Below, in pieces: positions 37,954 through 48,113 of a stretch of DNA of 64,000 nucleotides (position 1 is the stretch's first letter; every line of letters begins with the position of its first letter). The translations under genes and the position numbers were made by a program. Origin of the DNA: Thiohalomonas denitrificans (lineage in GTDB: Bacteria; Pseudomonadota; Gammaproteobacteria; Thiohalomonadales; Thiohalomonadaceae); contig DYFR01000002.1 in assembly GCA_020725115.1 (NCBI GenBank), positions 45,871-109,870 of the forward strand, in the 5' to 3' direction. The notes below the pieces were generated by a model, which searched no databases, was not told where the DNA came from, and saw only the letters and a program-made list of their open reading frames with translations.

Positions 37954-39372
37954 GTGATAAAGAAAATTCTCATCGCCAACCGTGGCGAAATCGCTGTTCG
38001 CATCGTCCGGGCCTGCGCCGAGATGGGCATCCGCTCTGCCGCGGTGTATGCCGAGGCGGATCGACACGCCCTCCACGTCAAGAAAGCGGACGAGGCTTAC
38101 AGCCTCGGCCCCGATACCGTGGCCGGCTATCTCAATGCCCACCGGCTGGTCAATCTGGCCGTAGCCACCGGCTGTGACGCCCTGCACCCCGGCTATGGCT
38201 TCCTCTCCGAAAATCCCGAGCTGGCCGAAATCTGCGCCCGCCGCGGCATCATCTTCATCGGCCCGGATGCCGACGTGATCCGGCGGATGGGCGACAAGAC
38301 CGCCGCCCGCGAGGCGATGATTGCCGCCGGCGTGCCCGTCACCCCCGGTTCCGACGGCAACGTGGACTCCCTGGAGCACGCCGTCGAGGTCGCCAAGACC
38401 CTGGGCTACCCGGTGATGCTCAAGGCCACCTCCGGCGGCGGCGGCCGCGGCATCCGCCGCTGCGAGAGCGAGGATGAACTGCGCCGCAATTTCTCGCGTG
38501 TGGTATCCGAAGCCACCAAGGCCTTCGGCAGCGCCGAGGTTTTCCTGGAGAAGTGCATCGTCAATCCGCGCCACATCGAGGTGCAGATCCTGGCCGATGC
38601 CCACGGCAACGTCATCCACCTCAATGAGCGCGACTGCTCCATCCAGCGCCGCCACCAGAAACTGATCGAGATCGCCCCCTCCCCCCAGCTCAGTCAGGAG
38701 CAGCGCGACTACATCGGCGGTCTGGCGGTCAAGGCGGCGGCGGCGGTGGGCTACCGCAACGCCGGCACCGTGGAATTTCTGGTGGACAAGAACGATACCG
38801 TTTACTTCATGGAAATGAACACCCGCCTGCAGGTGGAGCACTGCGTCAGCGAGGAGATCACCGGCGTGGACATCGTGCAGGAACAGATCCGCGTCGCCGC
38901 CGGCCTGCCGCTGCGCCATGCCGGCCTCTGCCTGCGCCCGCGCGGCTATGCCATGGAATTCCGCATCAACGCCGAGGATCCCAAGAACGGCTTCCTGCCC
39001 AGTTTCGGCAAGGTCACCCGCTACTTCGCCCCCGGCGGCCCCGGTGTGCGCACCGACGGCGCGCTGTATACCGGCTATGAAATACCGCCCTATTACGACT
39101 CCATGTGCGTCAAGCTCATCGTCTGGGCACCGGACTGGGAATCCCTGCTCAACCGTGCCCAGCGCGCCCTGCGCGACATTGCGGTCTACGGGGTCAAGAC
39201 CACCATCCCCTATTACCAGGAAATCCTCAAGAACGAGGAGTTCCGCAGCGGGCACTTCGACACCAGCTTCGTCGACGCCCATCCGGAACTGGTGGACTAC
39301 TCCATCAAACGGCCGCAGCGGGAAATCGCTGCCGCCATCGCCGCTTCCATTGTCGCCTCCATGGGGCTTTGA
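37954..39372 (+). CDS. pycA: Pyruvate carboxylase subunit A (biotin carboxylase)
   Basis: This subunit carboxylates the biotin on its partner using ATP and bicarbonate. The 472-residue ATP-grasp protein has the glycine-rich loop KATSGGGGRGIRR, the ERDCSIQRRHQK motif and FMEMNTRLQVEHCVSEEITG. The start is a GTG. It resembles AccC, but AccC is normally next to accB. Pairing with an oadA-like biotinyl gene and the 472/605 residue sizes match the two-subunit pyruvate carboxylases of pseudomonads. Confidence 0.9.
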   Translation: MIKKILIANRGEIAVRIVRACAEMGIRSAAVYAEADRHALHVKKADEAYSLGPDTVAGYLNAHRLVNLAVATGCDALHPGYGFLSENPELAEICARRGIIFIGPDADVIRRMGDKTAAREAMIAAGVPVTPGSDGNVDSLEHAVEVAKTLGYPVMLKATSGGGGRGIRRCESEDELRRNFSRVVSEATKAFGSAEVFLEKCIVNPRHIEVQILADAHGNVIHLNERDCSIQRRHQKLIEIAPSPQLSQEQRDYIGGLAVKAAAAVGYRNAGTVEFLVDKNDTVYFMEMNTRLQVEHCVSEEITGVDIVQEQIRVAAGLPLRHAGLCLRPRGYAMEFRINAEDPKNGFLPSFGKVTRYFAPGGPGVRTDGALYTGYEIPPYYDSMCVKLIVWAPDWESLLNRAQRALRDIAVYGVKTTIPYYQEILKNEEFRSGHFDTSFVDAHPELVDYSIKRPQREIAAAIAASIVASMGL

Positions 39373-39407
39373 GCCCCGCCGCGCATCAAACTACGGGAAC
39401 TGACACA

Positions 39408-41225
39408 ATGCCCAAGGTTCATATCACCGAAACCGTACTGCGTGACGGCCACCAGTCACTGATCGCCACCCGCATGCGCACCGAGGACATGCTGCCCATC
39501 TGCCCGAAGCTGGACAAGGTGGGATTCTGGTCACTGGAGGTCTGGGGCGGCGCCACCTTCGATGCCTGCCTGCGCTTTCTGAAAGAGGATCCGTGGGAGC
39601 GCCTGCGCGTGTTGCGCAAGGCCCTGCCCAACACCCGTCTGCAAATGCTGCTGCGCGGCCAGAATCTGCTCGGCTACCGCCACTATTCCGATGACGTGGT
39701 GCGCGCCTTCGTGGCACGTGCGGCCGACAATGGCATCGACGTGTTCCGCATCTTCGATGCTCTCAATGACACCCGCAATCTGCGCACCGCCATCGAGGCC
39801 GTGAAGCAGAACGGCAAGCACGCCCAGGGCGCCATCAGCTACACCACCAGCCCGGTACACGGTATCCCGCAGTTCATCGCCATGGCACGCGAAATGGAGG
39901 CCATGGGCTGCGACAGCATCGCCATCAAGGACATGGCCGGCCTGCTCACCCCCACAGCCACCACCGAACTGGTGGAGGCACTGGTGGCAGCGGTGAAACT
40001 GCCCATCGCCGTACACAGCCACGCCACTGCGGGCCTCGCCAGCATGTGCCAGCTCAAGGGCATCGAACACGGCGCCGTGCACATCGATACGGCCATCTCT
40101 GCCTTTGCCGGCGGCACCTCGCACCCGCCCACCGAATCCATGGTAGCTGCGCTGCGCGGCACCGACTACGACACCGGCCTCGACCTCGCCCTGCTGCAGG
40201 AAATCGGTTTCTACTTCCACGAGGTGCGCAAGAAGTACCATCAGTACGAAAGCGAATACACCGGCATCGACACCCGCGTGCAGATCAATCAGGTGCCGGG
40301 CGGCATGATCTCCAACCTGTCCAACCAGCTGCGCGAACAGGGCGCGCTGGGCCGCATGAACGAGGTACTGTCGGAGATCCCGCGCGTGCGCGAAGACCTG
40401 GGCTACCCGCCCCTGGTCACGCCCACCTCACAGATCGTCGGCACCCAGGCGGTGCTCAACGTACTCACCGGCGCACGCTACAAAAACATCACCAACGAGG
40501 TGAAGTTCTATCTGCAGGGCCGTTACGGCAAGGCACCGGGCACGGTCAACTCCATGGTGCGCCAGCAGGCCATCGGTAATGAGGAGATCATCGAGTGCCG
40601 CCCCGCCGATCTGCTGCGGCCGGAACTGGATAATCTGCGTGATCAGGCCGGCGCCCTCGCCCACTGCGAGGAAGACATACTCACCTTCGCCATGTTCCCC
40701 GAGGTGGGACGCGAATTCCTCGAACAGCGTGAAAAGGGTGAATTGAAGCCGGAGCCGCTGGAGCCGCTGCCAAGCGAGAACAGTCACATCAGCGCCGCGC
40801 CCACGGAATTCAACGTCACCATGCACGGCGAGACCTACCACATCAAGGTCACCGGCACCGGCCACAAAAACCGCCAGCAACGTCCCTTCTACATCACTGT
40901 GGACGGCCAGCCGGAAGAGGTCAATGTCGAGATCCTCGAAGAGCTGTTCTCCGAAGTGAACGACGCCGCCCCCGTCAAGAATGGCAACAGCAAGCGGCCA
41001 CGCGCCACCAGGCAGGGCCACGTCACCACTTCCATGCCCGCCGCCATTGTCGAGGTGATGGTCAAGGAAGGCGACGAAGTCAAGGCCGGCACCCCGCTAC
41101 TGGTGACCGAGGCGATGAAGATGGAGTCGGAGATCCAGGCACCGGTCAGCGGCAAGGTGGTGGCGGTACACGTCGTCAAGGGTGATCGCGTCACCCCGGA
41201 CGAGGCACTGGTCGAGATCGAATGA
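39408..41225 (+). CDS. pycB: Pyruvate carboxylase subunit B (carboxyltransferase plus biotinyl domain)
   Basis: This subunit transfers the carboxyl group to pyruvate to form oxaloacetate. The 605-residue protein has an HMGL-like barrel (ETVLRDGHQSL at residue 7, FRIFDALNDTRN, VHSHATAGLA), a conserved middle domain and a C-terminal biotinyl domain with EAMKMES near residue 570. The family also contains oxaloacetate decarboxylase alpha. No beta or gamma membrane subunits are nearby, which favours pyruvate carboxylase. ATG 39408 is chosen over a long upstream frame that overlaps pycA. Confidence 0.9.
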   Translation: MPKVHITETVLRDGHQSLIATRMRTEDMLPICPKLDKVGFWSLEVWGGATFDACLRFLKEDPWERLRVLRKALPNTRLQMLLRGQNLLGYRHYSDDVVRAFVARAADNGIDVFRIFDALNDTRNLRTAIEAVKQNGKHAQGAISYTTSPVHGIPQFIAMAREMEAMGCDSIAIKDMAGLLTPTATTELVEALVAAVKLPIAVHSHATAGLASMCQLKGIEHGAVHIDTAISAFAGGTSHPPTESMVAALRGTDYDTGLDLALLQEIGFYFHEVRKKYHQYESEYTGIDTRVQINQVPGGMISNLSNQLREQGALGRMNEVLSEIPRVREDLGYPPLVTPTSQIVGTQAVLNVLTGARYKNITNEVKFYLQGRYGKAPGTVNSMVRQQAIGNEEIIECRPADLLRPELDNLRDQAGALAHCEEDILTFAMFPEVGREFLEQREKGELKPEPLEPLPSENSHISAAPTEFNVTMHGETYHIKVTGTGHKNRQQRPFYITVDGQPEEVNVEILEELFSEVNDAAPVKNGNSKRPRATRQGHVTTSMPAAIVEVMVKEGDEVKAGTPLLVTEAMKMESEIQAPVSGKVVAVHVVKGDRVTPDEALVEIE

Positions 41226-41800
41226 AAATGCTGGTTCTTGCCTCCACTTCACCCTACCGGCGCGAACTGCTCGAACGTCTCGGCCTTGCATTCGAGACCG
41301 CGGCGCCGAATGTCGATGAGACACGGCTGCCCGGCGAAACCCCGAAACAGCTGGTACGCCGTCTGGCGGAGACCAAGGCACGTGCTGTAGCAAGGGATTA
41401 TCCTGCTGCACGTATCATTGGTTCGGATCAGGTGGCGGTGCTTGGTGATCGCATCCTGGGCAAGCCCGGGGATCACCAGACTGCGGTCAAACAACTGGCT
41501 GCAGCCAGTGGCCGGCGCGTGAGTTTTCTCACCGGCCTTTGCCTGTATAACAGTTCGACTGATCGTTGCCAGGTCGACGTCATTCCGTATACGGTCGAAT
41601 TCCGGGCACTCAGCGCAGGCCAGATAGAAAACTATCTGCGGCGTGAACAGCCCTACAATTGTGCCGGCAGCTTCAAGTCGGAAGGACTGGGCATCAGCCT
41701 GTTCCGCCGCATGGAAGGTGAGGATCCCAATGCACTGATCGGACTGCCGTTGATTCGGCTGATCGACATGCTGGGTCAGGAAGGGGTAAGCGTTTTATAA
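41222..41800 (+). CDS. maf: Maf-like nucleotide pyrophosphatase (YceF type)
   Basis: Maf/YceF proteins hydrolyse modified nucleoside triphosphates such as 7-methyl-GTP. The 192-residue protein has ASTSPYRRELLERLG at its start, IIGSDQVAV with the catalytic aspartate near 69 and the KPGD region near 80. It overlaps pycB by 4 bp (ATGA). In many relatives maf sits beside yceD; here pycAB lie between. Confidence 0.92.
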   Translation: MKMLVLASTSPYRRELLERLGLAFETAAPNVDETRLPGETPKQLVRRLAETKARAVARDYPAARIIGSDQVAVLGDRILGKPGDHQTAVKQLAAASGRRVSFLTGLCLYNSSTDRCQVDVIPYTVEFRALSAGQIENYLRREQPYNCAGSFKSEGLGISLFRRMEGEDPNALIGLPLIRLIDMLGQEGVSVL

Positions 41801-41833
41801 ACCGGCTTCAGGCGCCAGACACCTGAAGCCGGT
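41801..41833. terminator. Hairpin between convergent maf and sppA
   Basis: ACCGGCTTCAGG and CCTGAAGCCGGT form a 12-bp stem right after the maf stop. T-rich sequence follows on the minus side. It probably ends transcription from both directions. Confidence 0.7.
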
Positions 41834-41849
41834 GACAAGAAATACCGTC

Positions 41850-42836
41850 TTATCGCATCTGTCCCGGCGTCAGTCCCAGCAGGGAGCCGAAACCGGTGGC
41901 CATGGCATCGCCCAGACTGGCGGCAAGGCGTTCAAAGTAGCGTGGGCGCGGCGTAAAGTCGACGATCTTCTCGGCACCGACAACCTCGCGTGCCACCTGG
42001 CTGGCACTCGCCAGGTCATCTACCAATCCCAGCGCTACACCCTGCTCGCCGGTCCATACCAGACCGCTGAAGATGGCAGGGTCATCGCTCAGGCGCTCAC
42101 CGCGCCCCTCCCGCACCGCAGTTATAAACTGCTGGTGGATGTCGCCGAGCAACGACTTGATGTGCGTCACATCCTCCTCCCGTGACGGCGAGAAGGGATC
42201 AAGAAATCCCTTGTGCTCACCGGCCGTAAGCAAGCGACGTTCCACACCCAGCTTGTCCAGGGTACCGACAAAACCGAAACCGTTCATCAGCACCCCGATG
42301 GAACCGACCACACTGGCCTTGTTGGCATAGATCGCATCGGCGGCAGCGGCGATGTAATACCCCCCGGAGGCGCACATGTCACTGACCACTGCATACAGCG
42401 GAATATCGGGGTGTTTCTGGCGCAAGCGCCTGATCTCGTCATATACATAGCCTGACTGTACCGGGCTGCCGCCAGGGCTATTGATGCGCAGGATCACCCC
42501 AACGGTATTTTTGTCGGCAAAGGCATTGCGCAAACCGGTGACAATGGTATCGGCGCTGGCCTCTGTGCCATCGGCGATCACTCCCTTTACCTCCACCAGC
42601 GCAGTATGTTGTCCCAGCTTGACGCCGCCATCGCCAAACTTGCCCGGCATCATCATCAGCAGCAGCAATACCAGCAGGTAAACAAACAGCAAGGACTTGA
42701 AAAAAATGCTCCAGCGTCGGGCCCGGCGTTGCTCGTTGAGCGAGGCAAAGGCCAGGCGGTTGACCAGGTCGCGCTCCCAGGCGGGATCACTTCCATTCGT
42801 CTTTTGTTCGGTCGGTTCCATCTTGACAGGGTCCAT
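41850..42836 (-). CDS. sppA: Signal peptide peptidase SppA-type serine protease (S49)
   Basis: The enzyme degrades signal peptides in the inner membrane. It has one N-terminal membrane helix (FFKSLLFVYLLVLLLLMMM), the S49 core with INSPGGSP, the nucleophile serine in DMCASGGYYIAAAAD and lysine in NKASVVGSIGV. It is the short SppA form (about 328 residues). ATG 42836 is chosen; an upstream frame to 42872 runs into a palindromic repeat. No strong ribosome site separates 42836 from ATG 42821. Confidence 0.92.
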   Translation of the reverse strand: MDPVKMEPTEQKTNGSDPAWERDLVNRLAFASLNEQRRARRWSIFFKSLLFVYLLVLLLLMMMPGKFGDGGVKLGQHTALVEVKGVIADGTEASADTIVTGLRNAFADKNTVGVILRINSPGGSPVQSGYVYDEIRRLRQKHPDIPLYAVVSDMCASGGYYIAAAADAIYANKASVVGSIGVLMNGFGFVGTLDKLGVERRLLTAGEHKGFLDPFSPSREEDVTHIKSLLGDIHQQFITAVREGRGERLSDDPAIFSGLVWTGEQGVALGLVDDLASASQVAREVVGAEKIVDFTPRPRYFERLAASLGDAMATGFGSLLGLTPGQMR

Positions 42837-42851
42837 GAGTGAGGAAATCTC

Positions 42852-42945
42852 AATTCGAAATTCAAGATTCAAGATTCAAGATTCAACAGAAAATCGCCCG
42901 GCCACTTTCGGGCCGTCAATCTTGAATGTTGAATCTTGAATTTCC
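42852..42945. repeat. Inverted repeat, ATTCAAGATTC family
   Basis: Four ATTCAAG/ATTCAA units at 42860-42887 are mirrored by CTTGAATGTTGAATCTTGAA at 42919-42938. It lies across the 3' end of the HAD phosphatase gene and the space before sppA. No second copy is seen in the window. Confidence 0.8.
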
Positions 42946-43601
42946 GCAATTTGCTCCAGCCACGCCGGTAACTCGCCTATGCGATCCAGACAACCCAGCG
43001 GTTCGTGCCTGAGCAGTCGCTCCGGATGATGCACGCCATAGCTTACGCCCAGAGCGGCGGTGCGTGCATTGCGCGCCATCTCCATGTCGTATTCGGTGTC
43101 GCCTATCATCAAGGTGGCCTGTGGTTCGGCACCGAGGTGCTCCATCAGCTCCAGTAGCATCTGCGGGTGGGGCTTGGAGCAGGTTTCATCGGCACAGCGG
43201 GTGGCATGGAACAGCGGGCCGAGGCCGGTTTCCTCCAGCACCTTGTCCAGGCCGCGCCGCCCCTTGCCGGTGGCCACTGCCAGCAGGTAGCCCTGCTCCG
43301 CCAGGCCGTGCAGTACGTCGGCAGCCCCATCGAACAGGGCCGACGGCGTAGGGTCGGCCACCAGGAAATGGTGACGGTAACGCTCCACCAAAGCCTGCTG
43401 CATCGTGGCATCGCTGCCGGGAAACAGGGCATTGATGGCCTCGGCCAATCCCAGGCCGATGATGTTGCGCAGGGCGGCCACCTCCTGCCGGGGCAACTCC
43501 AGGTCGGCAATGGCCCCCTGCAGGCACGCCACGATACGGGCCTCCGAATCCATCAGGGTGCCGTCCCAGTCGAATACCAGCAGTTCGAATCTACGCATCA
43601 C
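42876..43601 (-). CDS. HAD-family phosphatase, Gph-like
   Basis: The 241-residue HAD-IA hydrolase has motif [11 protein letters not shown], motif II in VATGKGRRG, and motif [17 protein letters not shown]. It resembles phosphoglycolate phosphatase, but substrates cannot be read from sequence. It lies between rluC (4-bp overlap) and sppA as in pseudomonads. The last 22 residues ([20 protein letters not shown]...) are encoded by the palindromic repeat at 42852-42945, so the native C-terminus was probably replaced. Confidence 0.9.
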   Translation of the reverse strand: MMRRFELLVFDWDGTLMDSEARIVACLQGAIADLELPRQEVAALRNIIGLGLAEAINALFPGSDATMQQALVERYRHHFLVADPTPSALFDGAADVLHGLAEQGYLLAVATGKGRRGLDKVLEETGLGPLFHATRCADETCSKPHPQMLLELMEHLGAEPQATLMIGDTEYDMEMARNARTAALGVSYGVHHPERLLRHEPLGCLDRIGELPAWLEQIAEIQDSTFKIDGPKVAGRFSVES

Positions 43602-44548
43602 TCCGCTTCCAGTCTGTCGATGACCGCGCGCAACTCATCACCCAACGGGGCACTCACAGCAACCTCCTGTCCACTCTCCGACAGGGTAAAGTTGATGGCG
43701 CTGGCGTGCAGGAACAGTCGTTTCAACCCCACTTCGGCCATGCGCCGGTTGAATGTCTCATCACCATATTTGTCGTCACCGGCGATGGGATGGCCGATAT
43801 GGGCCGCATGTACCCGCACCTGGTGGGTACGCCCGGTAATCAGCTCGGCCTCCACCAGGGTGGCATCCTTATATATGGCGACGGGGCGGAAGATGGTCAA
43901 TGCCTCCTTGCCGTCGGCCGCTACCTTGACCATGCGCTCACCGGACTGGGTCACGTTCTTCAGCAATGGCGCCTCCACCCGGCGCTCGCCGCCCTGCCAG
44001 CGCCCCTTGAGCAGGGCCAGATAGCGCTTGTCGCTGCCGCCTTCGCGCAGCAGTTCATGGAAGGCACGCAGTACGCTGCGCTTCTTGGCGATGACGATGC
44101 AACCCGAGGTATCGCGGTCGAGGCGGTGGCCCAGTTCCAGGAACGGCGCCTCCGGCCGCAGCGCCCTCAGCGCCTCGATGAGGCCGTAACTGAGTCCGCT
44201 ACCGCCATGAACCGCGAGGCCGGAGGGCTTGTTCACCACCAGCAAGCCCTTGTCTTCGTAGATAATGCTGCTGTTGACCCGCTCCAGCACCCGATCACCG
44301 GGGCGAGCCGGGGCCTCGGCCTCGGCCATGCGCAGCGGCGGAATACGAATGGCATCTCCGGCCTTTATGCGATAAGTAGGCTTTATCCTCCCGCTATTGA
44401 CCCGAACCTCGCCGGTGCGCAGGATGCGATAGATGCGGCTTTTCGGTACCCCCTTGAGCTGGGTCATCAGGTAATTGTCGATGCGCTGGCCTTCTTCACC
44501 GGCTCCAACCTGGATTATCCTGGCACTTGGCTGATCTGTCTGATTCAT
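43598..44548 (-). CDS. rluC: 23S rRNA pseudouridine synthase C
   Basis: RluC modifies U955, U2504 and U2580 of 23S rRNA in E. coli. The protein has an N-terminal S4 RNA-binding domain and the RluA-family catalytic motif [15 protein letters not shown] 44548 gives 316 residues (319 in E. coli). It is divergent from rne, the standard arrangement. Confidence 0.94.
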   Translation of the reverse strand: MNQTDQPSARIIQVGAGEEGQRIDNYLMTQLKGVPKSRIYRILRTGEVRVNSGRIKPTYRIKAGDAIRIPPLRMAEAEAPARPGDRVLERVNSSIIYEDKGLLVVNKPSGLAVHGGSGLSYGLIEALRALRPEAPFLELGHRLDRDTSGCIVIAKKRSVLRAFHELLREGGSDKRYLALLKGRWQGGERRVEAPLLKNVTQSGERMVKVAADGKEALTIFRPVAIYKDATLVEAELITGRTHQVRVHAAHIGHPIAGDDKYGDETFNRRMAEVGLKRLFLHASAINFTLSESGQEVAVSAPLGDELRAVIDRLEAE

Positions 44549-44619
44549 AAGCGAATGATACCAATTCGCAACGGTGATTGATGCATCTTTGCATCGCTGA
44601 TATAGTTGCACGCTGCCGT

Positions 44620-44921
44620 TCATGCAGCCGCACCCATTCATAAGTCAAACCGCGCGCTGCACACCATGGCGGCGTCCCTGTCGGACGCAAGGTTATTTTG
44701 GTCCCCTCCCCCGGAATGGCCGGAGGAAGGGTTAAAAGATTCAGTGGTGGACATAACTCCACCACCCAAACAAGTAAGCGCTCCCGCAACCGGATGCAGG
44801 CCTGGCCGGAACCGGGTGAGCGAGCCGGAGCCCCGTACCTACGGCGGCCCGCCGCCACTCCCCGGCTCCTGAGAGCTGAGTCCGTATCCGGTTGGAGGTT
44901 GAGCGCCCGAGAGACAATGAC
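44620..44921 (+). promoter_or_regulatory. rne upstream region / long 5' leader
   Basis: The 373-bp spacer between rluC and rne has no gene. It contains several GC-rich inverted repeats, for example GTGGTGGA..TCCACCAC at 44742-44764 and GGCGGCCCGCC near 44844. In E. coli a long structured rne leader lets RNase E control its own mRNA. A similar role here is inferred from position and structure only. Confidence 0.45.
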
Positions 44922-47468
44922 ATGAAACGCATGCTGATTAACGCAACTCAGCCTGAAGAGTTGCGTGTGGCGCTGGTCGACGGCCAGCGTCTGTATGATC
45001 TGGATATCGAAAGCACCGCCAGAGCCCAAAAGAAATCAAATATTTACAAAGGACGCATTACCCGCGTCGAACCCAGCCTGGAAGCCGCCTTCATTGATTA
45101 CGGTGCCCAGCGCCACGGCTTTCTGCCCCTCAAGGAAATCTCCCGCAGCTACTTCAAGTCCGATGCCGACCTGTCCGGTCGCGTCAACATCAAGGACGTG
45201 CTGCGCGAAGGCCAGGAAGTGGTGGTACAGGTCGAGAAGGAGGAACGCGGCAACAAGGGCGCCGCTCTCACCACCTTCATCAGTCTGGCCGGCCGCTATC
45301 TGGTACTGATGCCGAACAATCCGCGCGCCGGTGGCGTCTCGCGCCGCATCGAAGGCGAAGATCGCAGCGAAATGCGCGACACCATGAGCCAGCTCACCAT
45401 TCCCGAGGACATGGGGCTCATCATCCGCACCGCCGGTGTCGGCAAGAGCGCCGAAGAGTTGCAGTGGGACATGGATTATCTGCTCCAGGTGTGGAGCTCC
45501 ATCGAGTCCGCCTCCCAGGAACGCCAGGCACCCTTCCTGATCTACCAGGAAAGCAACGTCATCATCCGCGCCATCCGCGACTACCTGCGCAACGACATCA
45601 ACGAAATCCTGGTGGACGAGCCGGGAGTCTTCGAGCAGGGCCGCGACTTCATGAAGCAGGTGATGCCGCAGCACCTGAACAAGCTCAAGCTGTATCAGGA
45701 CAAGGTTCCTCTGTTCACCCGCTACCAGATCGAATCCCAGATCGAGTCCGCCTTTACCCGCGAGGTGCAGCTGCCCTCCGGCGGCGCCCTGGTCATCGAC
45801 CATACCGAAGCGTTGATCTCCATCGACATCAACTCCGCCCGCGCCACCAAGGGCGGCGATATCGAGGAAACCGCTCTCAATACCAACCTGGAGGCGGCCG
45901 ATGAGGCCGCCCGCCAGCTGCGCCTGCGCGACCTGGGCGGCCTGATCGTCATCGACTTCATCGATATGACGCCGGCCAAGAACCAGCGCGAGGTGGAAAA
46001 CCGACTGCGCGACGCCCTCAAGCAGGATCGTGCCCGCGTTCAGGTGGGGCGTATCTCCCGCTTTGGCCTGCTGGAGATGTCGCGCCAGCGCCTGCGCCCC
46101 TCCCTGGGCGAGTCCAGCCAGGTGGTCTGTCCGCGCTGTCGCGGCCAGGGCACCATCCGTGGCGTCGAGTCCCTCGCCCTCTCCATCCTCCGCATCGTTG
46201 AGGAGGAGACCATGAAGGACAAGACGGGCAAGGTGCTGGCGCAACTGCCGGTGGCCGTGGCCAGTTTCCTGCTCAACGAAAAGCGTCATGTCATCAATGC
46301 CATCGAGGAACGTCAGAACGTCCAGGTGGTGTTGATACCGAACCCGCACCTCGATACCCCGAATTATGAGGTGGAACGCATCCGCATCGACGAGATGGAG
46401 CAGATGCCCACCCCCCGCCCCAGTTACGAGCTGATCACCCGGCCGCCGGAAGAAACTGCCGAGGCTACCGGTGAGACACCCAAGCTGCGTGCCGAAGAGC
46501 CGGCAGTAAAGGCCGTCATTCCCGTGACCGCGCCCGCACCATCGGGTGAGGCTGGAGGGGAATCTGCCGCTGGTCGTCCCGGCCTGCTGCGCCGCCTGTT
46601 CGGTGGCCTGTTCGGGGCTGCGGAAAAGTCCGCCGAGGAGGAAAAACCGGCCAAGGCTGCACCGCGCCGTGAGCGCAGCAGCAGCCAGCAGGCACCACGC
46701 CGCAACCAGGGCGAAGGCCGCAGTGAACGTGGAGAGCGCGGCGAGCGCGGAGAGCGTGGCCGCAGCCAGGGCAACCAGAGCCGTCAGCAGCAACGCGGCA
46801 GCCAGTCGCAGCAGCCGCGCCCACCCCGTCCGCCACAGCCGGCAGCGGAAGGAGAAGCGAGCGCTGCAACCGAGCAGGTCACTGCCGTGACCACAACCGA
46901 GCCGCCGCCGCAGTCCGCTGATGCCGGATCGCAACAGGCACGCGAGGAACGCAGCGGCTCCCGCCGCGGCCGTCGCGGTGGCCGCCGCCGTCGCCGCTCC
47001 GCCGGCGACGAGCCGGAGTCCGGCAACGAATCCGGGCAAGAACAGGACAGCGCTGCAACACCGGCCGAGGCTGCCGAAGCACCGGCCCAGCGCCGTGACG
47101 AGCGTACTCCGCGACCGCGTCCCGAGCCTGTTGCAACGACGACCGAATCCCGCACCGAACCGGCAGAACAACATGCTGCCCCAGTCGAGCAGCCCCGCAC
47201 CGAGGCTGTCGAGCCGCGTCAGGAAGCTCCGCTACCGGCAGCAGCGGCGCCCGCAGCCCGTACTGAGCCGGCGCCGAGCCTGCAGCAGGTGGAAACGCTG
47301 CCCACCGCCACTGCGCCCAAGCCCGTCGAACAACGGGCCGAACCGGCACCGAAACCGCGCGAGGAAACTCCGCCGGCTCCGGCTCCGGAAGCGCCGCGTG
47401 AGCCGAGCGCAACGGTACCGCAGCCCAGTCTGTTCCCGGCGGAGCCCAGGGACGAACCAAAGAACTGA
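44922..47468 (+). CDS. rne: Ribonuclease E
   Basis: RNase E is the main endonuclease of mRNA decay and rRNA/tRNA processing. The catalytic half has an S1 domain ([20 protein letters not shown]), DNase I-like domain aspartates in [10 protein letters not shown] and IVIDFIDM, and the zinc link CPRCRGQG near residue 402. The C-terminal half is disordered, rich in Pro, Ala and Glu, with [12 protein letters not shown] and [12 protein letters not shown] segments that should bind RNA. ATG 44922 ([10 protein letters not shown]) matches the E. coli start. The 848-residue length is shorter than E. coli (1061). Confidence 0.96.
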   Translation: MKRMLINATQPEELRVALVDGQRLYDLDIESTARAQKKSNIYKGRITRVEPSLEAAFIDYGAQRHGFLPLKEISRSYFKSDADLSGRVNIKDVLREGQEVVVQVEKEERGNKGAALTTFISLAGRYLVLMPNNPRAGGVSRRIEGEDRSEMRDTMSQLTIPEDMGLIIRTAGVGKSAEELQWDMDYLLQVWSSIESASQERQAPFLIYQESNVIIRAIRDYLRNDINEILVDEPGVFEQGRDFMKQVMPQHLNKLKLYQDKVPLFTRYQIESQIESAFTREVQLPSGGALVIDHTEALISIDINSARATKGGDIEETALNTNLEAADEAARQLRLRDLGGLIVIDFIDMTPAKNQREVENRLRDALKQDRARVQVGRISRFGLLEMSRQRLRPSLGESSQVVCPRCRGQGTIRGVESLALSILRIVEEETMKDKTGKVLAQLPVAVASFLLNEKRHVINAIEERQNVQVVLIPNPHLDTPNYEVERIRIDEMEQMPTPRPSYELITRPPEETAEATGETPKLRAEEPAVKAVIPVTAPAPSGEAGGESAAGRPGLLRRLFGGLFGAAEKSAEEEKPAKAAPRRERSSSQQAPRRNQGEGRSERGERGERGERGRSQGNQSRQQQRGSQSQQPRPPRPPQPAAEGEASAATEQVTAVTTTEPPPQSADAGSQQAREERSGSRRGRRGGRRRRRSAGDEPESGNESGQEQDSAATPAEAAEAPAQRRDERTPRPRPEPVATTTESRTEPAEQHAAPVEQPRTEAVEPRQEAPLPAAAAPAARTEPAPSLQQVETLPTATAPKPVEQRAEPAPKPREETPPAPAPEAPREPSATVPQPSLFPAEPRDEPKN

Positions 47469-47490
47469 CACGACTCTTCGTCGCTACGAT

Positions 47491-47520
47491 AAAAACGGGG
47501 AGCCAAGCTCCCCGTTTTTA
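47491..47520. terminator. Bidirectional terminator between rne and the phosphatase gene
   Basis: AAAAACGGGGAGC-CAA-GCTCCCCGTTTTT is a strong hairpin with T runs on both strands, between the convergent rne and 47546 genes. Confidence 0.92.
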
Positions 47521-47545
47521 TTCACTCCCCGCCTCCGCAGGTACC

Positions 47546-48028
47546 TTACAGGCCGTGGCGACTGCGGATATCCGCCAGCAAACCCAGCGCTGCCGCCTCT
47601 ACCAGATCAAACACGCGCTCAAAACCATCCGTGCCGCCGTAATAGGGATCCGGCACCTCGCGTTCCGGTAACTGCGGTGCAAACTCCAGGAACAGGTGCA
47701 ACTTGTGCTCCAGCCCTTCCGGGCACAGTTCAGCGAGGAGGGCGTAATTGTCCCGATCCATGGCCAGCACATAGTCAAACCCCTCGAAATCCTCATGCGC
47801 AGCCTTGCGCGCCCGCTGCCCGCTCAGGTCGATGCCTCGCCGCCTAGCCGTCTGTTGCGCCCGGCTGTCAGGCGGATTACCCACGTGATAGGCATGGGTG
47901 CCCGCAGAGTCCACACGGATCTGCGACTCCAGCCCGGCCTGACGCACCAGATGTTCGAAATAACCATGGGCAATGGGCGAACGACAGATATTGCCCATGC
48001 AGACCATTAGAACCTTTACAACAGCCAT
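47546..48028 (-). CDS. Low-molecular-weight protein tyrosine phosphatase
   Basis: The 160-residue enzyme has the P-loop VCMGNICRSP near residue 9 and the general acid loop DPYYGG near 127. In relatives it is next to kdsB or exopolysaccharide genes; here the second island separates it from kdsB. Confidence 0.94.
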   Translation of the reverse strand: MAVVKVLMVCMGNICRSPIAHGYFEHLVRQAGLESQIRVDSAGTHAYHVGNPPDSRAQQTARRRGIDLSGQRARKAAHEDFEGFDYVLAMDRDNYALLAELCPEGLEHKLHLFLEFAPQLPEREVPDPYYGGTDGFERVFDLVEAAALGLLADIRSRHGL

Positions 48029-48089
48029 AACCCACCAAATTCAATTAGTTAAAGACTAGATAACCCCGGCAAAGTACGGCTAAAATAGC

Positions 48090-48113
48090 GTTATCGATAA
48101 CGGAGCGATAACG
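48090..48113. promoter_or_regulatory. CGATAACG doublet at left end of second island
   Basis: GTTATCGATAACG followed by GAGCGATAACG gives two CGATAACG copies 11 bp apart, ending directly at the integrase ATG. Nearly the same pair lies at 57517-57538. Likely integrase/excisionase binding sites or part of the attachment region. Confidence 0.5.

Noticed and set aside
37954-39372. accC of acetyl-CoA carboxylase
   Set aside because: No accB is adjacent, and the next gene is an oadA-like carboxyltransferase with its own biotinyl domain, which fits pyruvate carboxylase better.
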